NCBI RefSeq assembly: GCF_900074915.1
Contig: NZ_LT222319.1
Coordinates: 5,011,001 to 5,075,000, forward strand
Direction: 5' to 3'
Origin: Pseudomonas cerasi
GTDB taxonomy: Bacteria > Pseudomonadota > Gammaproteobacteria > Pseudomonadales > Pseudomonadaceae
Length of the DNA: 64,000 nucleotides
The translations under genes were made by a program, and so were the position numbers. Position 1 is the first letter of the stretch, and each line of letters begins with the position of its first letter. Below the pieces are notes generated by a model. The model saw only the letters and a program-made list of their open reading frames with translations, ran no database searches and was not told where the DNA came from. This document shows, in pieces, positions 28,744 to 38,225 of the stretch.

Positions 28744-29364
28744 TTACTTGGAGTAGAGCTCGACAATCAGGCTTTCGTTGATGTCGGCGGATAGATCACT
28801 GCGAGCTGGAACGTTCTTGAAAACGCCCGATTTCTTCTCAGTGTCTACTTCTACCCATTCTACGCGGCCACGTTGGGCACACAGATCGAGAGCCTGGACA
28901 ATACGCAGCTGATTCTTAGCTTTTTCGCGGATAGCAACAACGTCGCCAGCACGAACCTGATAAGAAGGAACGTTAACGGTTTTGCCGTTTACGCTGACCG
29001 ACTTGTGCGAAACCAATTGACGGGATTCGGCACGCGTCGAGCCGAAGCCCATGCGGTATACAACGTTGTCCAGACGGCATTCGAGCAGTTGCAGCAGGTT
29101 CTCGCCTGTTGCACCTTTCTTGCCGGCGGCTTCTTTGTAGTAGCCGCTGAACTGACGCTCGAGAACGCCGTAGATACGACGGACTTTTTGCTTTTCACGC
29201 AGCTGAGTACCGTAATCGGACTGGCGACCACGACGCTGGCCGTGGATACCTGGAGCTGCTTCGATGTTGCACTTGGATTCGATAGCGCGAACGCCGCTCT
29301 TCAGAAAGAGATCGGTGCCTTCACGACGAGCAAGTTTGCATTTTGGACCAATGTAACGAGCCAT
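28744..29364 (-). CDS. rpsD: 30S ribosomal protein S4
   Basis: 206 residues, starting MARYIGPKCKLARREG. The central S4 RNA-binding domain is visible (CRLDNVVYRMGFGSTRAESRQLV). S4 starts 16S rRNA 5'-domain assembly. In enterobacteria it also represses the alpha operon by binding the rpsM leader; whether that holds here is inference. Between rpsK (18 bp) and rpoA (22 bp). Confidence 0.99.
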   Translation of the reverse strand: MARYIGPKCKLARREGTDLFLKSGVRAIESKCNIEAAPGIHGQRRGRQSDYGTQLREKQKVRRIYGVLERQFSGYYKEAAGKKGATGENLLQLLECRLDNVVYRMGFGSTRAESRQLVSHKSVSVNGKTVNVPSYQVRAGDVVAIREKAKNQLRIVQALDLCAQRGRVEWVEVDTEKKSGVFKNVPARSDLSADINESLIVELYSK

Positions 29365-29382
29365 TTCTTACAGTCTCCTGGA

Positions 29383-29772
29383 TTACACGCGGCGCTTCTT
29401 CGGCGGACGGCACCCGTTGTGCGGGATTGGCGTCACGTCGGTGATGCTGGCGATCTTATAGCCACAGCCGTTCAATGCACGGACAGCGGATTCACGACCT
29501 GGGCCTGGACCCTTGACATTGACGTCGAGGTTCTTCAGACCGTACTCCAGCGCAGCTTGACCAGCACGTTCAGCAGCTACTTGAGCAGCGAACGGGGTGG
29601 ACTTGCGCGAACCACGGAAACCCGAACCGCCGGAGGTAGCCCACGAAAGAGCGTTACCTTGACGATCGGTAATGGTGACGATTGTGTTGTTAAACGACGC
29701 GTGGATGTGGGCGATGCCATCAACCACTGTCTTTTTAACTTTTTTACGAGGACGAGCAGCAGGTTTTGCCAT
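29383..29772 (-). CDS. rpsK: 30S ribosomal protein S11
   Basis: 129 residues; the C terminus ends IPHNGCRPPKKRRV, the typical S11 tail, and the core has NNTIVTITDRQGNALSWATSGG. S11 lies on the platform near the mRNA exit in the E-site region. Second gene of the alpha operon, 30 bp after rpsM. Confidence 0.99.
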   Translation of the reverse strand: MAKPAARPRKKVKKTVVDGIAHIHASFNNTIVTITDRQGNALSWATSGGSGFRGSRKSTPFAAQVAAERAGQAALEYGLKNLDVNVKGPGPGRESAVRALNGCGYKIASITDVTPIPHNGCRPPKKRRV

Positions 29773-29802
29773 GACTAAATTCCTGTCGTTGCGCTGGTGC
29801 GA

Positions 29803-30159
29803 TTACTTGCGGATCGGCTTACGCGGACCTTTGCGAGTACGCGCGTTGGTCTTGGTACGCTGACCGCGCACTGGAAGACCACGACGATGACGCAGACCGC
29901 GGTAGCAGCCCAGGTCCATCAAGCGCTTGATTTTCATGTTGATTTCGCGACGCAGGTCACCTTCAGTGGTGAACTTCGCCACTTCGCCACGCAGCTGTTC
30001 AATCTGCTCGTCGCTCAGATCTTTGATTTTCACCGCCGGATTTACGCCGGTGGTTGCACAAATTTTCTGTGCGGTGGTGCGACCAACACCATAGATGTAG
30101 GTCAACGAGATAACAGTATGCTTGTTATCTGGAATGTTAACGCCTGCAATACGGGCCAT
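29803..30159 (-). CDS. rpsM: 30S ribosomal protein S13
   Basis: 118 residues, beginning MARIAGVNIPDNKHTVISLTYI; a helix-two-turn-helix motif is followed by the basic tail RGQRTKTNARTRKGPRKPIRK that contacts tRNA and the head. First gene of the alpha operon. A stem-loop lies upstream, between it and rpmJ. Confidence 0.99.
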   Translation of the reverse strand: MARIAGVNIPDNKHTVISLTYIYGVGRTTAQKICATTGVNPAVKIKDLSDEQIEQLRGEVAKFTTEGDLRREINMKIKRLMDLGCYRGLRHRRGLPVRGQRTKTNARTRKGPRKPIRK

Positions 30160-30246
30160 TCAGTGGGACTCCAATTGACAGCTACCTACGCCCCGGAAGC
30201 CAAGAAATAGGGCGCGAGATAATATCGCTGTAGTAACAAATAATCA

Positions 30247-30272
30247 ACCCAGCAGCGCACTAGCTGCTGGGC
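30247..30272 (-). terminator. Stem-loop between rpmJ and rpsM
   Basis: Stem CCCAGCAGC/GCTGCTGGG (30248-30256 and 30263-30271) in the 130-bp gap between rpmJ and rpsM. On the minus strand TTGATTATTTG follows. This could be a partial terminator or a processing site between the spc and alpha operons. Confidence 0.5.
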
Positions 30273-30289
30273 TTAAGCACAAATCACAA

Positions 30290-30406
30290 TCAGCCTTGGC
30301 GCTGCTTATGACGTGGTTCCGCGCTGCAAATTACTCGAACCACACCTTCGCGGCGGATAATCTTGCAGTTACGGCACAGCTTTTTCACCGATGCACGAAC
30401 TTTCAT
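30290..30406 (-). CDS. rpmJ: 50S ribosomal protein L36
   Basis: 38 residues, [20 protein letters not shown] onward. Zinc ligands C11, C14, C27 and H33 are present, so this is the zinc-binding (C+) form. It lies 29 bp after secY at the end of the spc operon, its usual place. Confidence 0.97.
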
Positions 30407-30434
30407 CACCAACTCCTCGAACCTTAGGGGTGCT

Positions 30435-31769
30435 TCAGCGCAGCATACCGCCGCTGCCACCGTAGCCCTTCAGGTTGGCTTTCTTCATCAGGGATTCATA
30501 CTGGTGCGAAACGAGGTGAGATTGCACTTGCGACATAAAGTCCATCACAACCACGACCACGATCAGCAACGAGGTCCCGCCAAGGTAGAACGGTACGTTT
30601 GCCGCGACCACCAGGAACTGGGGAAGCAGACACACGGCCGTCATATATAGAGCACCGAACATGGTCAAGCGAGTCAAAACGCCATCAATATAGCGTGCCG
30701 ACTGCTCACCTGGACGAATACCCGGAATAAAGGCACCGGACTTCTTCAGGTTTTCCGCTACGTCTTTCGGATTGAACATCAACGCCGTATAGAAGAAGCA
30801 GAAGAAAATAATCCCTGCACTAAACAGCAGAATATTCAACGGCTGACCAGGAGCGATCGACTGCGAGATGTCCTGCAACCAGCCCAGACCTTCAGACTGA
30901 CCGAACCAGGACCCCAACGAAGCCGGGAACAGCAAAATGCTGCTCGCGAAAATGGCCGGTATCACACCAGCCATGTTCACTTTCAGCGGCAAGTGGCTGG
31001 TCTGCGCAGCGAAGACCTTGCGGCCCTGCTGACGCTTGGCGTAGTGAACAGCGATACGACGCTGACCACGCTCAATGAACACCACAAAACCGATGATCGC
31101 TACCGCCAGCAAACCGATTGCAACCAGAGCGAAGATATTGATATCACCCTGACGTGCAGACTCGAAAGACTGCCCTATTGCTCTCGGAAGACCGGCGACG
31201 ATACCTGCGAAAATCAACATCGAGATACCGTTGCCGACACCGCGCTCGGTGATCTGCTCGCCCAGCCACATCATGAACATCGCACCTGCCACGAAGGTAG
31301 TTACGGCCACAAAGTGGAAACCCAGGTCCCCAGAAAACGCGACGCCCTGACTCGCCAGACCAACGGACATGCCGATAGCTTGGACCAGAGCCAGGACAAC
31401 GGTGCCATAGCGGGTGTACTGGCTTATCTTGCGACGGCCAGCTTCACCTTCCTTCTTCAACTGCTCCAGCTGCGGGCTGACGGCGGTCATCAGCTGCATG
31501 ATGATCGATGCCGAAATGTACGGCATGATCCCCAGTGCAAAGATGCTCATCCGTTCCAACGCGCCGCCGGAAAACATGTTGAACAAGCTAAGAATGGTCC
31601 CCTCATTCTGTCGAAACAGTTCTGCGAGTCGGTCCGGGTTGATACCTGGAACCGGGATGTGTGCGCCTATTCGGTAGACGATAATCGCCAGGAACAGAAA
31701 ACGCAGACGAGCCCAGAGTTCAGACATACCGCCTTTGCCGAGCGCTGAGAGAGCACCTTGCTTAGCCAT
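30435..31769 (-). CDS. secY: Protein translocase subunit SecY
   Basis: 444-residue inner-membrane channel protein with ten membrane helices; together with SecE (57165-57533) and SecG it forms the Sec translocon. Recognisable segments are the plug and TM2 region ([26 protein letters not shown]) and cytoplasmic loops with KRQQGRKVF and [23 protein letters not shown]. It starts immediately after the rplO stop without a gap. Usual length is 440-445. Confidence 0.99.
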
Positions 31770-32204
31770 TTATTCCTCGAACTTGCCGCCAGCTGCTTCG
31801 ATAGCCGCACGCGCACCTTTGGTGGCGGCGATACCCTTGATAGTGACAGCGCGAGTAACTTCGCCCGACAGCATGATTTTCACACGCTGAACGTTCTGGT
31901 TAATCACGTTGGCATCTTTCAGGGACTGCACAGTTACGATGTCGCCTTCCACTTTAGCCAGCTCGGACAGACGCACTTCTGCGCGGTCCATGGCCTTCAG
32001 GGAAACGAAACCGAATTTTGGCAGGCGACGATGCAGCGGCTGTTGGCCGCCCTCAAAGCCCGGAGCAATAGTGCCACCGGAGCGGGAGCTTTGACCTTTG
32101 TGGCCACGGCCACCGGTCTTGCCCAAACCACTACCGATACCACGGCCCGGACGATGCTTTTCGCGACGGGAACCCGGCGCTGGACTCAGATCATTGAGTT
32201 TCAT
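31770..32204 (-). CDS. rplO: 50S ribosomal protein L15
   Basis: 144 residues starting MKLNDLSPAPGSRREKHRPG; the glycine-rich N-terminal arm (GRGIGSGLGKTGGRGHKGQ) threads into 23S rRNA. Its stop codon abuts the secY start. Preceded by rpmD at 3 bp. Confidence 0.99.
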   Translation of the reverse strand: MKLNDLSPAPGSRREKHRPGRGIGSGLGKTGGRGHKGQSSRSGGTIAPGFEGGQQPLHRRLPKFGFVSLKAMDRAEVRLSELAKVEGDIVTVQSLKDANVINQNVQRVKIMLSGEVTRAVTIKGIAATKGARAAIEAAGGKFEE

Positions 32205-32207
32205 CGA

Positions 32208-32384
32208 TTAACCCTCGACTCGCAGCATGTAGTAAGCCTTGTTGATCATCCCGCGATTTTCGGGAGTATCCAGGACTTCTACAGTGTGACCGATGCGACG
32301 CAGACCCAAACCCTTAATGCACAATCTGTGATTAGGGATGCGGCCGGTCATGCTTTTGATCAGCGTTACTTTAACGGTAGCCAT
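32208..32384 (-). CDS. rpmD: 50S ribosomal protein L30
   Basis: 58 residues (MATVKVTLIKSMTGRI onward, ending YYMLRVEG). The small alpha-beta L30 fold is expected. It lies two bases after rpsE and three before rplO in the spc operon, the standard bacterial position. Confidence 0.97.
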   Translation of the reverse strand: MATVKVTLIKSMTGRIPNHRLCIKGLGLRRIGHTVEVLDTPENRGMINKAYYMLRVEG

Positions 32385-32386
32385 GA

Positions 32387-32887
32387 TCAGATGATCTCCT
32401 CAACACGCTTGCCACGCTTGGCAGCGATCGACTCAGGAGACTGCATGCCCTTCAAACCCTTGAACGTAGCGTGAACCACGTTTACCGGGTTAGTCGAACC
32501 GTAGCACTTGGCCAATACGTTCTGGACACCAGCAACTTCCAACACTGCGCGCATTGCGCCGCCAGCGATGATACCGGTACCTTCAGAAGCAGGCTGCATG
32601 TACACCTTGGAGGCGCCATGAGCAGACTTCATCGCGTACTGCAGGGTAGTGCCGTTCAGATCAACCTGAATCATGTTGCGACGAGCAGCTTCCATCGCTT
32701 TCTGGATTGCAGCAGGCACTTCACGTGACTTGCCACGGCCGAAGCCAACGCGCCCTTTACCATCACCCACTACGGTCAACGCAGTGAAAGTGAAGATACG
32801 GCCGCCTTTTACGGTTTTGGCCACGCGGTTAACTTGAACCAGCTTCTCGATGTAGCCTTCGTCGCGTTTTTGGTCGTGATTTGACAT
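32387..32887 (-). CDS. rpsE: 30S ribosomal protein S5
   Basis: 166 residues. The N-terminal double-stranded RNA-binding domain (GYIEKLVQVNRVAKTVKGGRIF) is followed by the S5 C-terminal domain. The fidelity and spectinomycin loop (VAKTVKGGRIF, residues about 20-30) is of wild-type form. Between rplR (3 bp) and rpmD (2 bp). Confidence 0.99.
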   Translation of the reverse strand: MSNHDQKRDEGYIEKLVQVNRVAKTVKGGRIFTFTALTVVGDGKGRVGFGRGKSREVPAAIQKAMEAARRNMIQVDLNGTTLQYAMKSAHGASKVYMQPASEGTGIIAGGAMRAVLEVAGVQNVLAKCYGSTNPVNVVHATFKGLKGMQSPESIAAKRGKRVEEII

Positions 32888-32890
32888 AAC

Positions 32891-33241
32891 TTAGAACTCC
32901 AGCCCGCCTTCACGAGCAGCATCAGCCAGCGCTTTGACACGGCCGTGGTACTTGAAGCCAGAACGGTCGAAAGCGACTTGCGATACACCCGCGGCTTTCG
33001 CGCGCTCGGCGACCAGCTTGCCAACCTTAGTGGCCGCGTCGATGTTGCCAGTGGCGCCATCACGCAGTTCTTTGTCCAAAGTCGAGGCGCTTGCCAGGAC
33101 TTTGCTGCCGTCGGCCGAGATGACCTGGGCATAAATGTGCTGCGAAGAGCGGTGCACGCAGAGACGCACGACTTCCAGCTCGTGCATTTTCAGGCGTGCT
33201 TTGCGAGCGCGACGCAGTCGGGTAACTTTTTTGACGGTCAT
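32891..33241 (-). CDS. rplR: 50S ribosomal protein L18
   Basis: 116 residues, MTVKKVTRLRRARKARLKMHE onward; binds 5S rRNA together with L5 and helps form the central protuberance. The basic N-terminal arm and the conserved DRSGFKYHGRVKALADAAREGGLEF end are present. Ten bases after rplF. Confidence 0.99.
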   Translation of the reverse strand: MTVKKVTRLRRARKARLKMHELEVVRLCVHRSSQHIYAQVISADGSKVLASASTLDKELRDGATGNIDAATKVGKLVAERAKAAGVSQVAFDRSGFKYHGRVKALADAAREGGLEF

Positions 33242-33251
33242 TTGCTATGCC

Positions 33252-33785
33252 CTACTTCTTCTTGGCTTCTTTACGGCGGACGACTTCGTCCGCGTAACGC
33301 ACACCTTTGCCTTTGTAAGGCTCAGGACGGCGGAAGTCGCGGATCTCAGCGGCCACTTGACCAACCAACTGCTTATCGATACCACGAATCAGGATATCGG
33401 TCTGGCTGGGGGTCTCAGCGGTGATGCCATTCGGCAATTCATAGTCCACCGGGTGCGAAAAGCCAAGTGCAAGGTTCAGGACCGTGCCTTTTGCTTGCGC
33501 CTTGTAACCAACACCGACCAGCTGGAGCTTACGCTCGAAGCCTTGGCTTACGCCCTGGACCATGTTGTTAACCAGTGCACGAGTGGTGCCTGCCATTGCG
33601 CGGGTTTGTTGATCGCCATTGCGAGCAGCGAAACGCAGCTCACCAGCTTCTTCAACAATCTCAACGGACGAATGGATGTTCAGTTCCAGAGTGCCCTTGG
33701 CACCCTTCACCGAAAGCTGCTGGCCGACGAGTTTGACTTCGACGCCGGATGGCAACTTAACGGGGTTCTTAGCTACGCGTGACAT
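33252..33785 (-). CDS. rplF: 50S ribosomal protein L6
   Basis: 177 residues, beginning MSRVAKNPVKLPSGVEV; the C-terminal RRPEPYKGKGVRYADEVVRRKEAKKK is the L6 hallmark near the sarcin-ricin loop. Spc operon, between rpsH (12 bp) and rplR. Confidence 0.99.
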   Translation of the reverse strand: MSRVAKNPVKLPSGVEVKLVGQQLSVKGAKGTLELNIHSSVEIVEEAGELRFAARNGDQQTRAMAGTTRALVNNMVQGVSQGFERKLQLVGVGYKAQAKGTVLNLALGFSHPVDYELPNGITAETPSQTDILIRGIDKQLVGQVAAEIRDFRRPEPYKGKGVRYADEVVRRKEAKKK

Positions 33786-33797
33786 GCTTATCCCCCC

Positions 33798-34190
33798 TTA
33801 GAACACAGTGCAAAGCACTTCGCCACCGACACCGGCAGCGCGCGCAGCACGATCCGTCATCACACCTTTACTGGTGGAGACGATAGACACACCAAGACCG
33901 CCACGAACTTTCGGCAGATCATCGGAGGACTTGTACTGACGCAAGCCTGGGCGGCTGACGCGCTTAACCTCTTCAATGACCGGACGGCCTTCGAAGTACT
34001 TAAGCTCGATGGACAGCGAGGATTTAACTTCGCTGCTGATCTGATAACCCGCAATGTAGCCTTCGTCCTTCAGAACTTTTGCTACAGCAACCTTCAACGT
34101 GGAAGATGGCATGCTTACGACGGGCTTTTCAGCCATCTGGGCATTACGGATACGAGTTAGCATGTCCGCTAACGGGTCCTGCATACTCAT
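33798..34190 (-). CDS. rpsH: 30S ribosomal protein S8
   Basis: 130 residues, MSMQDPLADMLTRIRNAQMAEK; ends with the conserved GVMTDRAARAAGVGGEVLCTVF. S8 is a primary 16S central-domain binder and in E. coli the translational repressor of the spc operon at rplE. A 214-bp gap with a perfect hairpin separates it from rpsN, which is unusual within this operon. Confidence 0.99.
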   Translation of the reverse strand: MSMQDPLADMLTRIRNAQMAEKPVVSMPSSTLKVAVAKVLKDEGYIAGYQISSEVKSSLSIELKYFEGRPVIEEVKRVSRPGLRQYKSSDDLPKVRGGLGVSIVSTSKGVMTDRAARAAGVGGEVLCTVF

Positions 34191-34312
34191 GGGCTAGACG
34201 CTCCTAAAACAAAATAATTAGCCTTGCGGCTACAGCTTGATCGCCGAGAACTTCCGGGCAAGTAAAAACACGGGCTCAGGCGAGCCGGCAATTCTAGTCC
34301 TACGCCGGAAAT

Positions 34313-34340
34313 GAATCAAGCCCCAATAGGGGCTTGATTC
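34313..34340 (-). terminator. Perfect hairpin in the rpsN-rpsH gap
   Basis: 12-bp perfect stem GAATCAAGCCCC/GGGGCTTGATTC (34313-34324 and 34329-34340) with an AATA loop. No long T tract follows on the minus strand, so it may be a processing or stability element rather than a terminator. Confidence 0.6.
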
Positions 34341-34404
34341 AAATTCAGGCTTCATGCCGACCGGTGACTTGCGCAACCGGCTGGCACGAAGCGAGAGGTG
34401 CGCC

Positions 34405-34710
34405 TTACCAGCTGGCTTTGACCAGACCTGGTACGTCGCCACGCATGGCTGCTTCACGCAGTTTGTTACGGCCGAGGCCGAACTTGCGGTAAACGCCGTG
34501 TGGACGACCAGTGATGCGGCAACGGTTACGCATGCGCGCAGCGCTTGCGTCACGGGGTTGCTTCTGCAGGGCTACGGTAGCTTCCCAACGCGCTTCTGGA
34601 CTTGCGTTCAGATCAACGATGATTGCTTTCAGCTCTGCACGCTTCTTGGCGTACTTGGCAACGGTGAGCTGACGCTTCAGCTCACGGTTTTTCATGCTCT
34701 TCTTGGCCAT
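34405..34710 (-). CDS. rpsN: 30S ribosomal protein S14
   Basis: 101 residues starting [15 protein letters not shown]. This is the long form without the four zinc cysteines. The conserved [19 protein letters not shown] segment is present. The start at 34710 gives the standard N terminus; 22 upstream codons in the same frame are spurious. Thirteen bases after rplE. Confidence 0.99.
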
Positions 34711-34723
34711 TTTCCTACTCCAA

Positions 34724-35263
34724 TCAGTTGCGGAACGGGAATTTGAAAGCACGCAGCAATGCGCGACCTTCATCATCGTTCTTGGCAGTGGTGGTCAGGG
34801 TAATGTCCAGACCGCGGAGAGCATCGATCTTGTCGTAGTCGATTTCCGGGAAGATGATCTGCTCTTTTACGCCCATGCTGTAGTTACCACGACCATCGAA
34901 GGACTTGGCATTCAGGCCGCGGAAGTCGCGAACCCGAGGCAGGGAGATCGACAGCAGACGATCCAGGAATTCGTACATACGATCGCGGCGCAGAGTCACT
35001 TTGACACCGATCGGCCAACCTTCACGGACTTTAAAGCCAGCGATGGATTTCCGAGCGTAAGTCACAACGACTTTTTGACCGGTGATCTTTTCCAGGTCAG
35101 CAACAGCGTGCTCGATGACTTTTTTGTCGCCGATCGCTTCGCCCAGACCCATGTTCAGGGTGATTTTGGTAACGCGCGGAACTTCCATCACGTTCGAAAG
35201 CTTAAGTTCTTCCTTAAGTTTCGGAGCGATTTCCTTCCGGTAAATCTCTTTTAGTCGTGCCAT
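34724..35263 (-). CDS. rplE: 50S ribosomal protein L5
   Basis: 179 residues, [20 protein letters not shown]; binds 5S rRNA and the P-site tRNA elbow. Conserved [25 protein letters not shown] and [24 protein letters not shown] segments are visible. Twenty bases after rplX. Confidence 0.99.
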
Positions 35264-35283
35264 GGTCTTCTACCTAGCAGTGT

Positions 35284-35598
35284 TCAAGCATCAACCGCTT
35301 TTTGGGTCGACTTGAAGACACGAATTTTCTTGCCGTCTTCAACTTTGAAACCAACGCGGTCAGCCTTGTTGGTTGCGCCGTTGAAAATGGCGACGTTGGA
35401 AGCGTGCATTGGCGCTTCTTTCTCGACGATACCGCCCTGTACGCCCGACATCGGGTTTGGCTTGGTATGACGCTTCACCAGGTTGATCCCACCAACGACC
35501 AAACGGTCGTCAGCGAGAACCTTGAGCACCTTACCGCGCTTACCTTTGTCTTTGCCGGCGATCACGATGATCTCGTCGTCACGACGAATCTTTTGCAT
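35284..35598 (-). CDS. rplX: 50S ribosomal protein L24
   Basis: 104 residues. An N-terminal KOW motif (DEIIVIAGKDKGKRGKVLKVL) and the typical C-terminal VGFKVEDGKKIRVFKSTQKAVDA are present. An assembly initiator of 23S rRNA located near the tunnel exit. Eleven bases after rplN. Confidence 0.99.
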   Translation of the reverse strand: MQKIRRDDEIIVIAGKDKGKRGKVLKVLADDRLVVGGINLVKRHTKPNPMSGVQGGIVEKEAPMHASNVAIFNGATNKADRVGFKVEDGKKIRVFKSTQKAVDA

Positions 35599-35609
35599 GT
35601 CGGATCTCC

Positions 35610-35978
35610 TTAGAGCACTTCTGGGGCGAGCGAGACGATCTTCATGAACTTCTCAGTACGAAGTTCACGGGTCACTGGCCCAAAGATACGGGTACCGATC
35701 GGCTCTTGCTTGTTGTTCAACAGAACAGCAGCGTTGCCATCGAAGCGGATGATGGAGCCGTCTGCACGACGAACACCGTGGCGAGTGCGGACTACAACTG
35801 CAGTCATCACTTGGCCTTTTTTCACCTTGCCGCGAGGAATTGCTTCCTTGACGGTTACTTTGATGATGTCACCGATACCAGCGTAACGACGATGGGAGCC
35901 ACCCAGCACCTTGATGCACATAACGCGGCGTGCGCCGCTGTTATCGGCCACATCGAGCATGGATTGAGTCTGAATCAT
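35610..35978 (-). CDS. rplN: 50S ribosomal protein L14
   Basis: 122 residues, MIQTQSMLDVADNSGARRVMCI, the invariant L14 N terminus; ends ELRTEKFMKIVSLAPEVL. It bridges the subunits near S12. First gene of the spc operon, only 23 bp after rpsQ; I see no obvious separate promoter in that short gap. Confidence 0.99.
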   Translation of the reverse strand: MIQTQSMLDVADNSGARRVMCIKVLGGSHRRYAGIGDIIKVTVKEAIPRGKVKKGQVMTAVVVRTRHGVRRADGSIIRFDGNAAVLLNNKQEPIGTRIFGPVTRELRTEKFMKIVSLAPEVL

Positions 35979-36001
35979 ATAATTTCTCCGACCCCTAGCC
36001 C

Positions 36002-36268
36002 TTAGACTTCCACAGCGCGTTCGAGGATATCAACCAATGCCCAAGACTTGGTCTTGGCTACCGGACGAGTTTCACGAATAGTGACCTTGTCGCCGATATG
36101 GCATTGATTGGTTTCGTCGTGCGCGTGCAGCTTAGTCGAACGCTTAACGTATTTACCGTAGATCGGGTGCTTTACGCGACGCTCGATCAGAACGGTGATG
36201 GTCTTGTCCATCTTGTCGCTGACAACACGGCCAGTCAGCGTACGGACAGTTTTTTCGGCTTCAGCCAT
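36002..36268 (-). CDS. rpsQ: 30S ribosomal protein S17
   Basis: 88 residues with the OB-fold core (LTGRVVSDKMDKTITVLIERRVKHPIYGKYV). Last gene of the S10 operon, two bases after rpmC. Confidence 0.99.
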   Translation of the reverse strand: MAEAEKTVRTLTGRVVSDKMDKTITVLIERRVKHPIYGKYVKRSTKLHAHDETNQCHIGDKVTIRETRPVAKTKSWALVDILERAVEV

Positions 36269-36270
36269 GA

Positions 36271-36462
36271 TTACTTACCTGCCTGCTGGTTGAGCACAGT
36301 TTTCACGCGAGCGATGTCACGCTTAACTTGCGAGAGCAGATGAGACTGCCCCAACTGGCCAGTTGCTTTCTGCATACGCAGATTGAACTGGTCGCGCAGC
36401 AGGCCGAGCAGTTGCTCGTTCAGCTGCTGTGCTGATTTTTCACGAAGTTCATTCGCTTTCAT
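36271..36462 (-). CDS. rpmC: 50S ribosomal protein L29
   Basis: 63 residues, [19 protein letters not shown]; two long helices near the tunnel exit. The ATG at 36462 shares its A with the rplP stop codon (TGATG), so translation is probably coupled; a GTG one codon earlier is possible but unlikely. Confidence 0.98.
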
Positions 36463-36875
36463 CACATCACCGTCCGCTTAACAAAGGAGGTGGCGAGCGG
36501 CAGCTTTGCAGCAGCCAGGGCGAAAGCCTCACGCGCCAGCTCTTCAGTAACACCCTCGATTTCATACAGGACTTTGCCTGGCTGAATCTGGGCAACCCAG
36601 TACTCCACGTTACCCTTACCTTTACCCATCCGAACTTCGAGTGGCTTTTTGGTTACAGGCTTGTCCGGGAACACACGGATCCAGATCTTGCCGCCACGTT
36701 TAACGTGACGGGTCAGAGCACGACGCGCTGACTCGATCTGACGAGCGGTGAGACGACCACGAGCAACAGACTTCAGCGCGAACTCGCCGAAGCTGACTTT
36801 GCTACCGCGCAGTGCCAGACCACGGTTGTGGCCGGTCATCTGCTTGCGGAACTTCGTACGCTTTGGTTGCAACAT
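36462..36875 (-). CDS. rplP: 50S ribosomal protein L16
   Basis: 137 residues, [37 protein letters not shown]; the conserved [26 protein letters not shown] loop that reaches the peptidyl-transferase region is intact. Twelve bases after rpsC and overlapping the rpmC start by one base. Confidence 0.99.
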
Positions 36876-36887
36876 TTGGCGTACCCC

Positions 36888-37574
36888 TTACTTAGCAGCT
36901 TTTTTACGAGGCGCTGGTGCTTGTGGTTTCAGTTCTTCTTGGCGACCACCAATTACTTCGCCTTTGAAGATCCAAACCTTTACACCGATCACACCGTAAG
37001 TGGTGTGAGCTTCGTAGTTGGCATAGTCGATGTCGGCACGCAGGGTGTGCAGTGGCACACGACCTTCGCGATACCATTCAGTACGTGCGATTTCAGCACC
37101 GCCGAGACGACCGCTCACTTGGATTTTGATGCCTTTGGCACCAATGCGCATGGCGTTCTGAACAGCGCGCTTCATAGCGCGACGGAACATTACGCGACGC
37201 TCCAGCTGCTGAGCTACGCTCTGCGCAACCAGCATACCGTCGAGCTCCGGCTTACGGATCTCTTCGATATTGATGTGCACAGGCACACCCATTTGCTTGG
37301 TCAGGTCCTGACGCAGTTTCTCAACATCTTCACCTTTCTTCCCGATAACGATACCTGGACGAGCGGTGTGGATGGTGATACGTGCTGTCTGAGCCGGACG
37401 ATGGATATCGATACGGCTGACGGACGCGCTTTTTAATTTGTCTTGGAGGTACTCACGCACTTTCAGATCAGCGAACAAATAGTCCGCATAAGTCCGACCG
37501 TCTGCGTACCAGACGGAGGTGTGCTCCTTGACGATTCCCAGGCGAATGCCAATGGGATGTACTTTCTGACCCAT
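36888..37574 (-). CDS. rpsC: 30S ribosomal protein S3
   Basis: 228 residues. The type II KH domain has the GKKG loop ([16 protein letters not shown]). S3 lines the mRNA entry and helps unwind messages. The start [18 protein letters not shown] at 37574 is the family N terminus; a 28-codon upstream extension overlaps rplV and is spurious. A Lys/Pro/Ala-rich tail follows the core. Confidence 0.99.
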
Positions 37575-37587
37575 CTCTTCGACTCCG

Positions 37588-37920
37588 TTACTTGTCAGCA
37601 ACCTTGACAGTGATATGGCAAGACCGCTTGACGATGCGATCAGCACGGCCTTTAGCACGTGGCATGATGCGCTTCAGCGAACGCCCTTCGTTGACGAAAA
37701 CGGTGGAGACCTTGAGGTCATCAACGTCTGCGCCTTCGTTATGCTCGGCGTTGGCTACAGCCGACTCCAGCACTTTCTTCAGGATCTCGGCGGCTTTCTT
37801 ACTGCTGAAAGCCAACAGGTTGAGCGCTTCGCCCACCTTCTTCCCGCGGATCTGGTCGGCGACCAAGCGGGCTTTCTGGGCGGAGATTCGAGCGCCCGAC
37901 AACTTAGCGGCTACTTCCAT
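37588..37920 (-). CDS. rplV: 50S ribosomal protein L22
   Basis: 110 residues, [26 protein letters not shown]. The beta hairpin that narrows the exit tunnel ([23 protein letters not shown]) is of normal length, with no macrolide-resistance-type duplication or deletion. Between rpsS and rpsC. Confidence 0.99.
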
Positions 37921-37933
37921 CGTTCCTTACCCC

Positions 37934-38209
37934 TTAACGCTTGGCTTTCTTGTCTGCCACGTGCCCACGATATGTGCGGGTACCGGCAAACTCGCCTAGT
38001 TTATGGCCGACCATGTCTTCGTTCACGAGAACTGGAACATGCTGGCGACCGTTATGCACTGCAATGGTCAAACCGACCATTTGTGGCAGGATCATCGAAC
38101 GACGCGACCAGGTCTTAACTGGTTTGCGATCGTTCTTTTCCGCCGCCACTTCGATCTTCTTCAGTAGGTGAAGATCAATAAAAGGACCTTTTTTCAGAGA
38201 ACGTGGCAC
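37934..38209 (-). CDS. rpsS: 30S ribosomal protein S19
   Basis: 91 residues, MPRSLKKGPFIDLHLLKKIE, with the conserved WSRRSMILPQMVGLTIAVHNGR and KLGEFAGTRTYRGH. Located on the 30S head with S13. Sixteen bases after rplB. Confidence 0.99.
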   Translation of the reverse strand: MPRSLKKGPFIDLHLLKKIEVAAEKNDRKPVKTWSRRSMILPQMVGLTIAVHNGRQHVPVLVNEDMVGHKLGEFAGTRTYRGHVADKKAKR

Positions 38210-38225
38210 TGTCGTATCCCTCTAT

